DNA of 64,000 bases from Thermodesulfobacteriota bacterium (GCA_034189135.1 JAXHVO010000021.1:25798-89797), one strand, 5' to 3'. Counted from the first letter of the stretch, positions 34,359 through 43,780 are shown. A program made the numbers and translations. The notes: a model not told the origin generated them from the sequence alone.

Positions 34359-34780
34359 CCAACGGAGGCAATCAGAGCCGCCTGATGTCTGATATTAACG
34401 TGACACCGTTTGTCGATGTCATGCTTGTGCTATTAATCATCTTTATGGTGACCGCTCCGATGATGATGGAAGGTGTGAATGTCACTTTACCTGAAGCCAC
34501 TTCAAAGCCGCTTGTATCTGAAAAAAAGCCTCTGATAGTTAATATAGACCCTGAAAACAATATTTTCATCAATGATTTTAAGGTAAATGTGGATGGCCTG
34601 GGAGAAAAACTGAATAAAATATTAGACGGCAGAAAAGACCGTGAAGTTTATCTTAAGGCGGATAAGAATATTTCTTACGGAATGGTTGTACGGGTAATGT
34701 CGGAAATAAAAGCGGCCGGGGTTGAAAAGCTCGGCATGGTCACCATACCGATCAGCGAAAAAAATCGATCTGGAAAGTAA
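34355..34780 (+). CDS. tolR: TolR/ExbD-type protein
   Basis: 141 residues. One membrane helix contains the essential Asp21 in NVTPFVDVMLVLLIIFMVTA. The periplasmic domain follows (GVNVTLPEATSKPL, then VYLKADKNISYGMVVRVMSE). It forms the dimeric plug of the TolQ ring and may bind peptidoglycan. It is translationally coupled to tolQ and precedes the tolA-like gene by 26 bp. Confidence 0.94.
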   Translation: MTNGGNQSRLMSDINVTPFVDVMLVLLIIFMVTAPMMMEGVNVTLPEATSKPLVSEKKPLIVNIDPENNIFINDFKVNVDGLGEKLNKILDGRKDREVYLKADKNISYGMVVRVMSEIKAAGVEKLGMVTIPISEKNRSGK

Positions 34781-34806
34781 AAATTGAAAAAATTAGCTTT
34801 AGGGAA

Positions 34807-35658
34807 ATGGTAACTAAAAAAACATACGCCCATACAGATATGTTGCATCCGGACAGGGAAAATACCGGTACATTATTTTTATTTGTCTCTGTTTCCACCG
34901 TGTTCCATTTTATTTTTTTTGCTGTTTTGATTTTTTTACCCGATTTTTCCCCCAAAAAAAAGTTTTCCATGGCTGCCATAAATGTCAGCCTGGTTTCGAT
35001 ACCTGATGCGGGAAAACCGGCAGTATCGAGCAACAGAACTTCTGTTACGAGGTTAAACCGCGCTAAAAATTTAACATCAACAAAAAATGCGGCAAAAACG
35101 ATATCCATTGCACCGCGGAAAATAAAAGTTAAAAAATCGCTTAAAAAAAAGACGTTTAAATCAGATAAGGTGGTAAAAAGCGCCATATCGGAACTTAAAA
35201 AAAAGGTTGACGAATCAACACCAAAGCCGATAACCAAAGCCCTTGAACGTCTCAAACGTGAAGTTGAACAAACAGCGCCGGTCAGGCATACAGAAACCAA
35301 AGGGGTGACAGGGTCAAATACCGGCACCTATGGAAAGCCCGATGCCAAGGGCGAAAAAACCCCTGAAATCATGCAGATATATAACGCTGAAATTGCCTGG
35401 CAAATCAAAAAGAACTGGGTCTTTTCTGAGGACTTCGCACAAAGTAGCTCTGATCTTGAGGCTGCCCTGGCTATTAGAATTGCGTCCAATGGTGAAATTC
35501 AGGAAATCTGGTTCGATAAAAAATCAGGGAACAGTTTTTTGGATGATTCAGCGTATAAAGCGATCATGAAGTCTAACCCGCTTCCTCCGCTTCCTAAGGG
35601 ATTTTCGCTTCCGTATTACACGGTTGGGTTTTTATTCGGACCTAAGGGAATTAAATAG
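34807..35658 (+). CDS. tolA: TolA-like energy transducer with TonB/TolA C-terminal domain
   Basis: 283 residues: short cytoplasmic N-terminus, one membrane helix (LFLFVSVSTVFHFIFFAVLI), a Lys/Ala/Ser-rich periplasmic rod (residues about 60-180, KKSLKKKTFKSDKVVKSAIS) and a TonB/TolA C-terminal domain (EIAWQIKKNWVFSEDFAQ, ending NPLPPLPKGFSLPYYTVGF). It should link TolQR to TolB-Pal at the outer membrane. The rod is shorter than in E. coli TolA (421 residues). Position between tolR and tolB supports tolA over tonB. Confidence 0.88.
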   Translation: MVTKKTYAHTDMLHPDRENTGTLFLFVSVSTVFHFIFFAVLIFLPDFSPKKKFSMAAINVSLVSIPDAGKPAVSSNRTSVTRLNRAKNLTSTKNAAKTISIAPRKIKVKKSLKKKTFKSDKVVKSAISELKKKVDESTPKPITKALERLKREVEQTAPVRHTETKGVTGSNTGTYGKPDAKGEKTPEIMQIYNAEIAWQIKKNWVFSEDFAQSSSDLEAALAIRIASNGEIQEIWFDKKSGNSFLDDSAYKAIMKSNPLPPLPKGFSLPYYTVGFLFGPKGIK

Positions 35659-35758
35659 CTCATGGTTCAGAGCGCATGGCTGATATTGAAATGATTAAAT
35701 CCTTTATTCTACGAGCGTTGAGCTTTGAACCCTGAACGAATAACCATGAAATAACTTA

Positions 35759-37081
35759 ATGAAACGATATCTAATAAAAATATTACCTTTGGTTGCTCTG
35801 GCTTTGTTTATCATTCCGGGATTGTCCCATGCGGATTATGATTATATTGACATCAATAATCCTTTCTTGCGTAAAATTCCCATGGCGATTCCTGTCTTTT
35901 CCACCCTGCCAAATGCAAAAGCAAAAAAAACGATTTTAAAAAGGGCATCGAATTTACTTTCAGATACGCTTGAATTTACAGGGTATTTCAAGATGCTGGA
36001 TCGAGACGCCTTCCTTATCGATCCTGACAATGCACCTTTGATTACCCCGAAAATCAACTTTAATAACTGGGTAAGTATCGGGGCTGAGTTTCTTATTACC
36101 GGTGGCCTGGCGGAAAAAAATAACACCATTGCCATGGAGCTTCGACTGTTCGATACCTTTAAGGGGAAAAGGCTGGTAGGTAAAAAGTATGAAGGGCCCA
36201 CCAAGGACCTTCGTCAAATGGTGCGCCGTTTTTGCAGCGAGGTTATCTATCATCTCACCGGCAATCGTGGTATTTTTAACAGTAAAATAGCATTTATATC
36301 AACCGGTTCAGGGAATAAGGAAATTTTTATCTGTGATTTTGACGGTTCCAATATAAAACAGCTGACGCAAAATAATCGAATTAACCTTTTCCCGGCATGG
36401 TCATCCGATGCAAAATGGATGGCCTATACCTCTTATTTGAATGGAAAACCAGATATTTACATCATAAATTTAAAAAACAAGCATCGCACGTCAATATCCA
36501 AAAAAGGCCTCAATATTGCACCGGCATGGAAGCCCGCCAGATTTGAACTGGCAGCCACACTTTCCTTTTCAGGAGATCAGGAAATTTATCTGTTGACTGG
36601 AACAGGAAAAATTATTAAAAGACTGACCAGGAAATGGGGCAGCGATGTATCACCGACCTGGTCCCCGGACGGTAAAAAAATCGCCTTTGTTTCCAACCGT
36701 GCCGGATCACCTCAAATTTATATAAAGGATATCGCTTCAGGACAGGTTGAAAGGTTGACATTTAACGGCCAATACAATACACAACCAGACTGGTCTCCCC
36801 GGGGAGACAAAATTGTCTATTCGTCACTACAGCAAGGAAGAAATAATATTTTCGTGGTTGACATCAAGAATCGGCAACCGACACAGCTTACCTTCGATTC
36901 AGGAAACAACGAAGCCCCTTCCTGGTCATCAGATGGAAGCCTGATTGTATTTAGCTCAACACGAAAAGGACCGTCCAGACTCTATATTATGACTGCCTTT
37001 GGAACCGACCAGAGGCGGTTGCTTTTTTTACGCGGTGAGCAGACCAACCCAAAATGGTCACCGAATGTTAACAATGAATAG
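35759..37081 (+). CDS. tolB: TolB, periplasmic beta-propeller
   Basis: 440 residues with a signal peptide (IKILPLVALALFIIPGLSHA), an N-terminal alpha/beta domain (residues about 25-165) and a WD40-like propeller made of repeated W-SPDGKKIAFVS/NRAG blades (SPDGKKIAFVSNRAGSP, SPRGDKIVYSSLQQG). It binds Pal and TolA during cell division and keeps the outer membrane attached. The 100-bp gap before it contains a weak imperfect palindrome (CATGGTTCAGAGC against GAACGAATAACCATG). Pal follows by 30 bp. Confidence 0.95.
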   Translation: MKRYLIKILPLVALALFIIPGLSHADYDYIDINNPFLRKIPMAIPVFSTLPNAKAKKTILKRASNLLSDTLEFTGYFKMLDRDAFLIDPDNAPLITPKINFNNWVSIGAEFLITGGLAEKNNTIAMELRLFDTFKGKRLVGKKYEGPTKDLRQMVRRFCSEVIYHLTGNRGIFNSKIAFISTGSGNKEIFICDFDGSNIKQLTQNNRINLFPAWSSDAKWMAYTSYLNGKPDIYIINLKNKHRTSISKKGLNIAPAWKPARFELAATLSFSGDQEIYLLTGTGKIIKRLTRKWGSDVSPTWSPDGKKIAFVSNRAGSPQIYIKDIASGQVERLTFNGQYNTQPDWSPRGDKIVYSSLQQGRNNIFVVDIKNRQPTQLTFDSGNNEAPSWSSDGSLIVFSSTRKGPSRLYIMTAFGTDQRRLLFLRGEQTNPKWSPNVNNE

Positions 37082-37111
37082 ATGACTTTTGATTTTGAAA
37101 GGAGGAAAAAA

Positions 37112-37666
37112 ATGCGAAAAAATTTGTGGATAGGTTTAGTGATGCTTTTTTTAATTCCCGGGTTGCTGTTTACCGTATCCTGTGCCCAACAAGAAGTTAA
37201 GGATACGACTGAAGAAACAGCTACGGAACCTGAAAAAGCACCTGAAGAAACAGCAACACAGGCAAGTAAAGGAATTCAGCAGCCCACTGAAGACATGACT
37301 GCGGAAGAACGAGCCGCTCTGGCAGCACGGAACATGTTCTTGAGCGAAGATATCTACTTCGAGTTTGATAAAGCCACCCTTGATTCAATGGCACAAGATA
37401 TCTTATCAAGAAAGTCGGACTGGATGCGGGATAACCCTGATGTGGTCGTGAGCATTGAAGGCCATTGTGATGAGCGCGGCACCAATGAATACAATCTTGC
37501 CCTGGGCGAAAAACGTGCTGAAAGCGCAAAGTCTTTTCTCGTTGACCTTGGCATTGATGCTTACAGAATTTCAACTGTAAGCTATGGTGAAGAACGTCCT
37601 GCAGATGAAGGTCACAACGAAGAGGCCTGGGCCAAAAACAGGCGAGCTCATTTTATTATTCCATAA
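37112..37666 (+). CDS. pal: Peptidoglycan-associated lipoprotein Pal
   Basis: About 184 residues. The signal peptide ends in a lipobox-like FTVSC with lipidated Cys, then a Glu/Thr-rich linker ([18 protein letters not shown]) and an OmpA-like domain: [39 protein letters not shown], then [16 protein letters not shown]. The diaminopimelate-binding Asp and Arg are in CDERG and the NRRAHF end. Strong AAAGGAGG precedes the ATG at 37112, making the longer frame from 37082 unlikely. A terminator follows. Confidence 0.95.
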   Translation: MRKNLWIGLVMLFLIPGLLFTVSCAQQEVKDTTEETATEPEKAPEETATQASKGIQQPTEDMTAEERAALAARNMFLSEDIYFEFDKATLDSMAQDILSRKSDWMRDNPDVVVSIEGHCDERGTNEYNLALGEKRAESAKSFLVDLGIDAYRISTVSYGEERPADEGHNEEAWAKNRRAHFIIP

Positions 37667-37685
37667 AATATTTATTCATGAGCCT

Positions 37686-37725
37686 AAAACAGACCGCCCG
37701 CCTTTATGGCGTGCGGTCTGTTTTC
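37686..37725 (+). terminator. Intrinsic terminator after pal
   Basis: AAAACAGACCGC-CGCC and GGCG-TGCGGTCTGTTTT form a near-perfect stem of about 16 bp with a TTTAT loop and T run. It separates tolQRAB-pal from cpoB. Confidence 0.9.
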
Positions 37726-37773
37726 CAAAGATCTCTCTGTATCACATGATCAACTATCGTTATTCTTTCTAAC

Positions 37774-38613
37774 ATGAAACACGCAATCCCAATTATCATT
37801 GTTTTTTTTCTCGTTATGTGCGGATGCGCATCCCAGCAGGATGTAATCATTCTGGATGATCGTCTGGTGGAATTAGAATATCAGCTGTCCAAGATTAAAA
37901 CGGTCACAAAATCTCAAAAATCCGAGGGTAAAAAATTAAGGGGTCAGTCTGCCGGACTTCGCGCAGAACTCAGCGAAATCAGAGCAGAAATTCAGGCATT
38001 AAATGGAAAAATTGAAGAAACCGAATTCCTGCTAAAACAAAATTTAACCGCTTCTTCAAAGGCAGAAGATGATTTAAACAAAAAGTCGGAAAAACGGTTG
38101 GAAAGGTTGAAGGAGATTACCGCTTTTAATAAAGAGCGTATTATTCGTATTGAGCAGTACCTGAATCTCGAATTTTCCGAATCCGCCCATAGCCAAAAAA
38201 CCGGCCTTGCCAAAAAGCCAACTCCCCAAGTTGAAAAAAAACTGACTGAAAATGAACTGTACCAACAGGCAAAACAGGCCTTTGACGAAGGCAACCTTGA
38301 CGATGCACGCGATAAATTTAAAGAATTGTTGGATCGATACCCAAAATCAAAAAGTGCGGATAACGCCCAATTTTGGATCGGTGAGATCTTTTATCGTGAA
38401 AAATGGTATGAAAAAGCAATTTTGGAATATCAGAAAGTGATTGAAAATTATCCCAAAGGGAATAAAGTTCAAGCTTCCCTGTTAAAACAGGGATTTGCCT
38501 TTTATAACCTTAAAGATAAACCAAATTCCCGTCTTATTTTTAAAGAACTGATAAAGAAATTTCCCGGATCAAACGAAGCAAAAATTGCAAGAAAAAAGCT
38601 AAAAGAGTTCTAA
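37774..38613 (+). CDS. cpoB: Tol-Pal coordination protein CpoB/YbgF
   Basis: 279 residues with a lipoprotein-like signal (IIIVFFLVMCGCASQQ), a long coiled coil (residues about 30-130) and a C-terminal TPR domain (LYQQAKQAFDEGNLDDARDK, then RYPKSKSADNAQFWIGEIFY). In E. coli CpoB couples Tol energy to peptidoglycan synthesis at the septum. The Cys in CGCAS suggests that this version is lipidated, unlike the E. coli protein. It is followed after 14 bp by ruvC. Confidence 0.9.
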   Translation: MKHAIPIIIVFFLVMCGCASQQDVIILDDRLVELEYQLSKIKTVTKSQKSEGKKLRGQSAGLRAELSEIRAEIQALNGKIEETEFLLKQNLTASSKAEDDLNKKSEKRLERLKEITAFNKERIIRIEQYLNLEFSESAHSQKTGLAKKPTPQVEKKLTENELYQQAKQAFDEGNLDDARDKFKELLDRYPKSKSADNAQFWIGEIFYREKWYEKAILEYQKVIENYPKGNKVQASLLKQGFAFYNLKDKPNSRLIFKELIKKFPGSNEAKIARKKLKEF

Positions 38614-38627
38614 CAGGTAATGAACGC

Positions 38628-39155
38628 ATGATGATGAAGATCATCGGCATAGATCCTGGCCTGGCGGCAACGGGTGTTGGCATTGTCAGAGGAACAGGGT
38701 TTAAAATCGATGGTTTTTCCTTTGGTGCAATCAACACTTCCAAAAACATCTCTTTGCCAAACCGGCTGGAACAAATCTACTCACGTCTTCTTTCTCTTTT
38801 ACAAGACGAAAAACCCGACCTTATGGTTGTGGAAGATGTATTTTCCCTTCCCAAATACCCAAAATCGGGTATCACTTTGGGGCGGGTGACAGGAGTGATT
38901 ATTCTTGCAGGTTGCCAGGCCAATGTCGCCATTAAGGAGATTTCTGTCCGTGAGGCCAAGCAGGCTTTAACCGGAAATGGGAATGCAAGTAAAATACAAC
39001 TTGAAAAATCAGTGCGAAATTTGTTACACATTGAAACACCGATTAGACCTTACCATGCATCAGATGCCCTGGGTCTTTCAATTATCGGTCTTTATCGCTC
39101 CGGAAATGATAACACCCAACTAATCGATAATTCAACTATTTTTAATAACAAGTGA
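38628..39155 (+). CDS. ruvC: Holliday junction endonuclease RuvC
   Basis: 175 residues. The catalytic acids are visible as Asp in IIGIDPGLAATGVGI, Glu in LMVVEDVFSLP and the late Asp in YHASDALGLSIIG. It resolves four-way junctions together with RuvAB, encoded just downstream. Met1, Met2 or Met3 could start; all lie after a weak AACAGGTAA site. The compact ruvCAB order is standard. Confidence 0.96.
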   Translation: MMMKIIGIDPGLAATGVGIVRGTGFKIDGFSFGAINTSKNISLPNRLEQIYSRLLSLLQDEKPDLMVVEDVFSLPKYPKSGITLGRVTGVIILAGCQANVAIKEISVREAKQALTGNGNASKIQLEKSVRNLLHIETPIRPYHASDALGLSIIGLYRSGNDNTQLIDNSTIFNNK

Positions 39156-39164
39156 CAAAATCGA

Positions 39165-39782
39165 ATGATCGGATATCTAGAGGGCAAACTATTAAAAAAA
39201 GAAGAGGATCGCATACTTCTTCTGGTGAACCATGTCGGATATGAAATTCTTCTTCCTTCAATCGTGGCGGAAACTTTAACTAACAAAATTGTTGGCGATG
39301 AGCTTTCTCTTTACATCTATTACCAGCAAACTGAAAGGCAGCCAAAACCTGTGCTCATCGGCTTTAATCTGGAAGCTGAAAGGGATTTCTTTCAACTTTT
39401 TATTTCCGTTGAAGCGGTGGGTCCATTAAAAGCCGCCCGTGCTATGAAAATTCCTGTTCGTGAAATCGCACGCGCCATTGAAACAGAAAATGCTTCCGTT
39501 CTCAAACAGTTAAAAGGTATCGGTGACCGAACTGCTCAGAAAATTATTGCCACGTTAAAAGGCAAAATGGAAAAATTTGTATTAATCAGCAAAGGAGATA
39601 CGGTTACCGCTCCTGTCTATGTCGATTTTAAAAACCAGGTTCTCAGAGTTCTTGTTGACCAGCTTGGACATAAAACCTCGGATGCAAAACAAATGATCGC
39701 CCAAGCATTAAGTCGTAACCAATCTATTGCAACCCCCGAAGAACTCTTTGAAGAAGTATATCGCGGGGAAGTTGTTTCTTAA
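39165..39782 (+). CDS. ruvA: Holliday junction DNA helicase subunit RuvA
   Basis: 205 residues: OB-fold domain (MIGYLEGKLLKKEEDRILLL), a domain with helix-hairpin-helix motifs (LKGIGDRTAQKIIATLKGK) and the RuvB-contacting third domain at the C-terminus (VLVDQLGHKTSDAKQMIAQAL). It binds the junction as a tetramer and recruits RuvB. It starts nine bases after ruvC. Confidence 0.96.
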   Translation: MIGYLEGKLLKKEEDRILLLVNHVGYEILLPSIVAETLTNKIVGDELSLYIYYQQTERQPKPVLIGFNLEAERDFFQLFISVEAVGPLKAARAMKIPVREIARAIETENASVLKQLKGIGDRTAQKIIATLKGKMEKFVLISKGDTVTAPVYVDFKNQVLRVLVDQLGHKTSDAKQMIAQALSRNQSIATPEELFEEVYRGEVVS

Positions 39783-39854
39783 ATGTTGATCTTATAGCTG
39801 ACCGTTTAGGTAGTTGAGAATATTTAACCCATTATGAATTAGAGAAAAAATCAT

Positions 39855-40898
39855 ATGACAGATGATATCATCACACATTCTTCCAATGATCAGGGTATCC
39901 TCTCCGGGTCTTGCCTGCCTGTAGACCAGGAACCTGAAATTCTGTCCCTGCGTCCATTAAATTTCTCAGACTATATCGGCCAGTCCGAGATCGTAGAAAC
40001 CCTCAAAATTGCTATTCAAGCCGCAAAGAAGCGCAACGAGCCGACCGATCATGTTCTTTTCCACGGCCCTCCTGGACTCGGGAAAACCACACTGGCTCAT
40101 ATTATAGCAAATGAAATGGGCGCAAATATCACCGTCACTTCAGGGCCTGCTCTAGATAAAGGCGGAAACCTGATAGGCATTCTGACCCATCTCGAATACG
40201 GGGATCTTTTGTTTGTTGATGAAATTCACCGAACGCCAAAGGCGGTGGAAGAGTTTTTATATCCGGCCATGGAAGATTTTGCGGTTGATTTCATGTTTGA
40301 CAAGGGTTTTCATGCACGAAGTCACCGCTATCGACTGAACCGTTTCACCCTTGTGGGAGCCACCACCCGTGTGGGTCTTTTATCTGCACCTTTGCGGGAT
40401 CGGTTTGGTATCTTCAGAAGCCTTGATTTTTATAGCGAGACGGATCTGGTTAAAATTTCCCGACGATCAGCCACCCTGCTCGAAACGAAAATTGATGACG
40501 AAGGAGCAATAGAACTGGCCAAGCGTTCCAGGGGAACACCCCGGATTTTAAATCGGCTGCTAAAACGAGTACGGGATTATTCTCTGGTTAAGATAGACGG
40601 AACAATCTCCCGACAAGCAGTAAAAGCCGCGCTTACTCTTGAAGGTGTTGACGAGAAGGGATTGACCAATCTTGACCGACGCTTTCTTAAAACGATTATC
40701 GAATTTTATAATGGCGGCCCTGTCGGTATTGATGCGATTGCCGCCACCCTTCAGGAAGAAACCGATACGCTCGTGGATGTGGTCGAACCGTATCTTTTGA
40801 AAATCGGAATGATTATTCGAACATCTTCCGGGCGAAAAGCCTCTGAGTCTGCCTACCGCCATCTCGGATACAGTGTTCAGAAAAAGTTGTTTCGATAA
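39855..40898 (+). CDS. ruvB: Holliday junction DNA helicase subunit RuvB
   Basis: 347 residues. The AAA+ Walker A is [17 protein letters not shown], Walker B is [10 protein letters not shown], sensor 1 is [13 protein letters not shown] and the arginine finger region is [11 protein letters not shown] winged-helix domain lies at the C-terminus ([19 protein letters not shown]). It drives branch migration with RuvA. The N-terminus is about 15 residues longer than in E. coli. The stop codon abuts the left arm of a large palindrome. Confidence 0.97.
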   Translation: MTDDIITHSSNDQGILSGSCLPVDQEPEILSLRPLNFSDYIGQSEIVETLKIAIQAAKKRNEPTDHVLFHGPPGLGKTTLAHIIANEMGANITVTSGPALDKGGNLIGILTHLEYGDLLFVDEIHRTPKAVEEFLYPAMEDFAVDFMFDKGFHARSHRYRLNRFTLVGATTRVGLLSAPLRDRFGIFRSLDFYSETDLVKISRRSATLLETKIDDEGAIELAKRSRGTPRILNRLLKRVRDYSLVKIDGTISRQAVKAALTLEGVDEKGLTNLDRRFLKTIIEFYNGGPVGIDAIAATLQEETDTLVDVVEPYLLKIGMIIRTSSGRKASESAYRHLGYSVQKKLFR

Positions 40899-40899
40899 C

Positions 40900-41081
40900 A
40901 AAAGAAAGGCAGAAGGCACAAAGGCAGAAGGAAAAAAGAAAATCAAACGTTCAACATCAAATGTTAAATGGGAAATGGTTTGGCAGTTATTACCGAACCT
41001 TGAACCTGGAGTGAAGCGATGGCAAAAAAGGCTGAAAACACTTCCGCCTTATGCCTTTGTGCCTCCCGCCTCTTTCTTTAA
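40900..41081. repeat. 182-bp spacer palindrome between ruvB and the SAM-hydrolase gene
   Basis: The left arm, 40900-40931, contains AAAGAAAGGCAGAAGGCACA. The right arm, 41046-41081, is its reverse complement with small differences (reversed: AAAGAAAGAGGCGGGAGGCAC). Each arm is built from repeats of an (A)GGCAGAAGG/CAAAGGC word. The loop contains a second self-complementary block GTTCAACATCAAATGTT. It fills the spacer exactly, from two bases after one stop codon to three bases before the next start codon. Confidence 0.7.
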
Positions 41082-41084
41082 ACT

Positions 41085-41891
41085 ATGTCCATCATTACTC
41101 TAACGACCGATTTTGGCACCAGTGATGAATATGCCGGCATAATGAAAGGGGTTATATTGTCTTTAAACCCCTCAGCGGTTATTGTTGATATTACCCACCA
41201 CATCAACCCACAAGATCTTCTTCAGGCGGCATATACCATTTTTGCTGCTTACAGATATTTTCCACCGGGGACCGTTCATGTGGTTGTGGTGGATCCGACA
41301 GTGGGAAGTGACCGAAAAATTATTGCTCTCGAAATAGCCGATCATACTTTTTTAGCTCCTGATAACGGTGTGTTAACCCTGTTATTTTACCAAGGAGATA
41401 TTGAATCAATTTACCGCATTGATAATGCCAGCTATTTTTTAGATCCTGTCAGCCGTACATTCCATGGCAGAGACATCTTTGCTCCGGTTGCCGCTCATCT
41501 TGCCATGGGTGTCTCTTTAAAAAAACTTGGCACACCGGTTGCACAAAAAAAAATAATATGTTTATCTATTCCTCAACCCTATTTGGCAGACAATGGTGAA
41601 CTTGTGGGCTCTATTGTCTCCATTGATTGCTTCGGCAATTTGATCACCGATATTCAGTTAAGCGATCTGGAAAAGATGGATAAGCGGGTTACCGGCAAAA
41701 AACTTTGCATCATGGTGGGCCGGGAAAAGATTATCGGTTTGTCGGAGAATTACAGCAGTGTGGTTGCCGGCCATCCCCTGGCTATCATTGGCAGCCGAGA
41801 ATATCTTGAAATATCAGTAAATGGCGGTAATGCCGCAAATTACTTTATGATGGAAAAAGGGGATTCTGTCAGGATACGTCAGCTAAAATGA
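41085..41891 (+). CDS. SAM hydroxide adenosyltransferase (DUF62 family)
   Basis: 268 residues. Conserved blocks are ITLTTDFGTSDEYAGIMKGV at the start, HVVVVDPTVGSDRKIIALE, FLAPDNGVLTLL, RTFHGRDIFAPVAAHLAMG and the C-terminal-domain IDCFGNLITDI. Asp-His-Arg-type catalytic residues sit in VDPTVGS, FHGRD. The family converts S-adenosylmethionine plus water to adenosine and methionine; the physiological purpose is debated. The right arm of the spacer palindrome reaches almost to its start, and the ribosome site there is weak. Confidence 0.9.
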   Translation: MSIITLTTDFGTSDEYAGIMKGVILSLNPSAVIVDITHHINPQDLLQAAYTIFAAYRYFPPGTVHVVVVDPTVGSDRKIIALEIADHTFLAPDNGVLTLLFYQGDIESIYRIDNASYFLDPVSRTFHGRDIFAPVAAHLAMGVSLKKLGTPVAQKKIICLSIPQPYLADNGELVGSIVSIDCFGNLITDIQLSDLEKMDKRVTGKKLCIMVGREKIIGLSENYSSVVAGHPLAIIGSREYLEISVNGGNAANYFMMEKGDSVRIRQLK

Positions 41892-41927
41892 ATTCAGCTA
41901 AACTTAAGAAGGTAATATAATAAAACA

Positions 41928-43019
41928 ATGCCGAACAATTCCAAATCAAAAACTGCAAAAAGGGTTCGACAGTGGACCCTTTTAATTATCAGTAATCGTG
42001 GAAAATCAATAACAATTAAATGGTTTAAAACATTGGCAATTACTATCGCATCCGTTTTGCTTGTTGCCATAGCTGCCAGCGCATGGCTGGGTTTTATTTA
42101 CAAAAACTCAAGTGAATCAAACAAAATGCTGCGAATTGATGTTAAGAATTTACGACATAAAATTAATTCCCTTGAACATGAAAAAGATATTCTCATGGCC
42201 AGGCTTATTTTAACCGAATCAAGGGTCGAAGAAAACCTGTCGAAAACAGGTGGTGGTGTTGTTTCTGCCAAAACAACCGATCAAGACTCTGATACTGACC
42301 AAAAGGAACTGCAGCCTAAAAACCATATTAGCGTCTCGGCAGATAATCTGATCGTATATCATCAACCGGATTTAAATACCCTGAGAGTTCAATACATGCT
42401 GAGAAATACCGGATCCAAAGCACATGCAGTTGCCGGTAGATCGGTGGTGATATTAAAAAACAAGGGAGACAACGATCAGAAAAAATGGCTCGTTCTTCCG
42501 CATGTTCCACTGGTTTCAGGAAAACCAACCGGTAAAAAAGGACGTTATTTTTCAATCTTCAATTTAAAAACAATGAAATTCAGAGCCAACGACCAAACCG
42601 GTCCAGGCCAATTTAATACCGCCACCGTCTATATATTTTCCTCTACAGGAGAACTGATTCTTGAAAAAGACTTTCCCATCGGAATAAAATTCAAAACACT
42701 TCCGGCTCCGAAGAAAAAGAAACCATCGCTGTTGCCTGTCAAGAAAAAGACCGCTCCGGTTTTACCTCCTAAGCAAAAGAAGCCCGAAGCAACCCCTGCC
42801 GTGGAGAAAACACCTGTTGCCACTCCCCTTAAAGAAAAAAAGAAGCCGGATACTTCATTGGCGGGTGATAAACAAACCGTTGCTCCTTCTGATGAAGCTT
42901 CTAACGCCGAAGTCTCTTCATCAGAAAGTGATAAAAAAACTCCCGGCCAGGTAGAATCTGTTGAACAAACCCCGAGTTTGAAGGATACGGATGAATCTAC
43001 TAAAATTATAGCGGAATAA
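41928..43019 (+). CDS. Uncharacterised membrane-anchored protein with coiled coil and Lys/Pro-rich tail
   Basis: 363 residues, no family recognised. A basic N-terminus (NNSKSKTAKRVRQW) precedes one membrane helix (TIASVLLVAIAASAWLGFIY). A short coiled coil follows (LRHKINSLEHEKDILMARLI), then a beta-rich middle domain (residues about 130-255: SADNLIVYHQPDLNTLRVQY), and a low-complexity tail rich in Lys, Pro, Thr and Ser. The order suggests a bitopic protein with an outside globular domain and a flexible tail crossing the periplasm. It lies between the SAM-hydrolase gene and a HEXXH protein, all on the same strand with short gaps. Confidence 0.7.
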   Translation: MPNNSKSKTAKRVRQWTLLIISNRGKSITIKWFKTLAITIASVLLVAIAASAWLGFIYKNSSESNKMLRIDVKNLRHKINSLEHEKDILMARLILTESRVEENLSKTGGGVVSAKTTDQDSDTDQKELQPKNHISVSADNLIVYHQPDLNTLRVQYMLRNTGSKAHAVAGRSVVILKNKGDNDQKKWLVLPHVPLVSGKPTGKKGRYFSIFNLKTMKFRANDQTGPGQFNTATVYIFSSTGELILEKDFPIGIKFKTLPAPKKKKPSLLPVKKKTAPVLPPKQKKPEATPAVEKTPVATPLKEKKKPDTSLAGDKQTVAPSDEASNAEVSSSESDKKTPGQVESVEQTPSLKDTDESTKIIAE

Positions 43020-43046
43020 TTTCGCAATTTATTCACTTTAACCAAT

Positions 43047-43586
43047 ATGGATAAACTGAAACAATTCACTTCCGATCAGCTTGACATTGTAAACAGCTCG
43101 GTTGAAACCGCTGAAGACCTTGTGAGCAATTTTTATAAGATGTCCACCAGTCAGTGGCTTAGGCGGAGATATGATATAAAGACACTGGCAAATCTGAGTT
43201 CTGACGAAATTGTAAACGGGCCTTTTGCTCAGATCATCCGTTATGTCGGCCAACATAAAAACAGCTCCCTGGGTTCTTCCACATACGATTTTTACAAGAT
43301 ATGCCTCCAGGACCATTCAATCTGCGAAACCCTGAGTCAATCCGACGGTCTGGAACTTTTTCCTTTTACCCTCTACATCATCACCCATGAACTCATCCAT
43401 ATCGTCAGATTCACCAAATTTCTGCAAAGTTTTGATGCTTCACCGGATGAAAAAATGAAGGAAGAAACCAGAGTGCATCACCATACTCACAAAATTCTAA
43501 AACCGGTTAACATTGCGGGCCTTGCCAAAGTATTTGAGTTCTACAGCAACTGGCATACCCCGCTGGAAGGCCTGCGAAACACCTGA
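43047..43586 (+). CDS. Uncharacterised 179-residue protein with a HEXXH zinc-protease-like motif
   Basis: The central hydrophobic strand-helix FPFTLYIITHELIHIVRF contains HELIH, the zincin consensus. A possible third ligand is Glu in EETRVHHHTHKIL about 25 residues later, where a cluster of histidines also occurs. There is no signal peptide or membrane helix, so it should be cytoplasmic. It begins 27 bp after the preceding membrane-protein gene and is probably co-transcribed. The motif layout resembles small gluzincins, but no named family was recognised and proteolytic activity is unproven. Confidence 0.75.
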   Translation: MDKLKQFTSDQLDIVNSSVETAEDLVSNFYKMSTSQWLRRRYDIKTLANLSSDEIVNGPFAQIIRYVGQHKNSSLGSSTYDFYKICLQDHSICETLSQSDGLELFPFTLYIITHELIHIVRFTKFLQSFDASPDEKMKEETRVHHHTHKILKPVNIAGLAKVFEFYSNWHTPLEGLRNT

Positions 43587-43677
43587 GCAGCATAGAGGTT
43601 TGCCAACATCATATCGACTCGTAAAAAATGCAGCCGCTGCTGGATTTAAAGAGTAAAAAACTTGAGTGATTTATTGC

Positions 43678-43705
43678 TTGACAACCCGGATTTCCTGTCT
43701 ATATT
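43678..43705 (+). promoter_or_regulatory. Promoter upstream of the FmdB-family gene
   Basis: TTGACA (43678-43683) and TATATT (43700-43705) with a 16-base spacer, 76 bases before the fmdB-like ATG. Confidence 0.5.
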
Positions 43706-43780
43706 AGTTTAGCTCAAATTTTACCGGTTCAACGCTTTACATAACTTTAAATATCAAATTATTACGGAGAGTTTAGCGAA

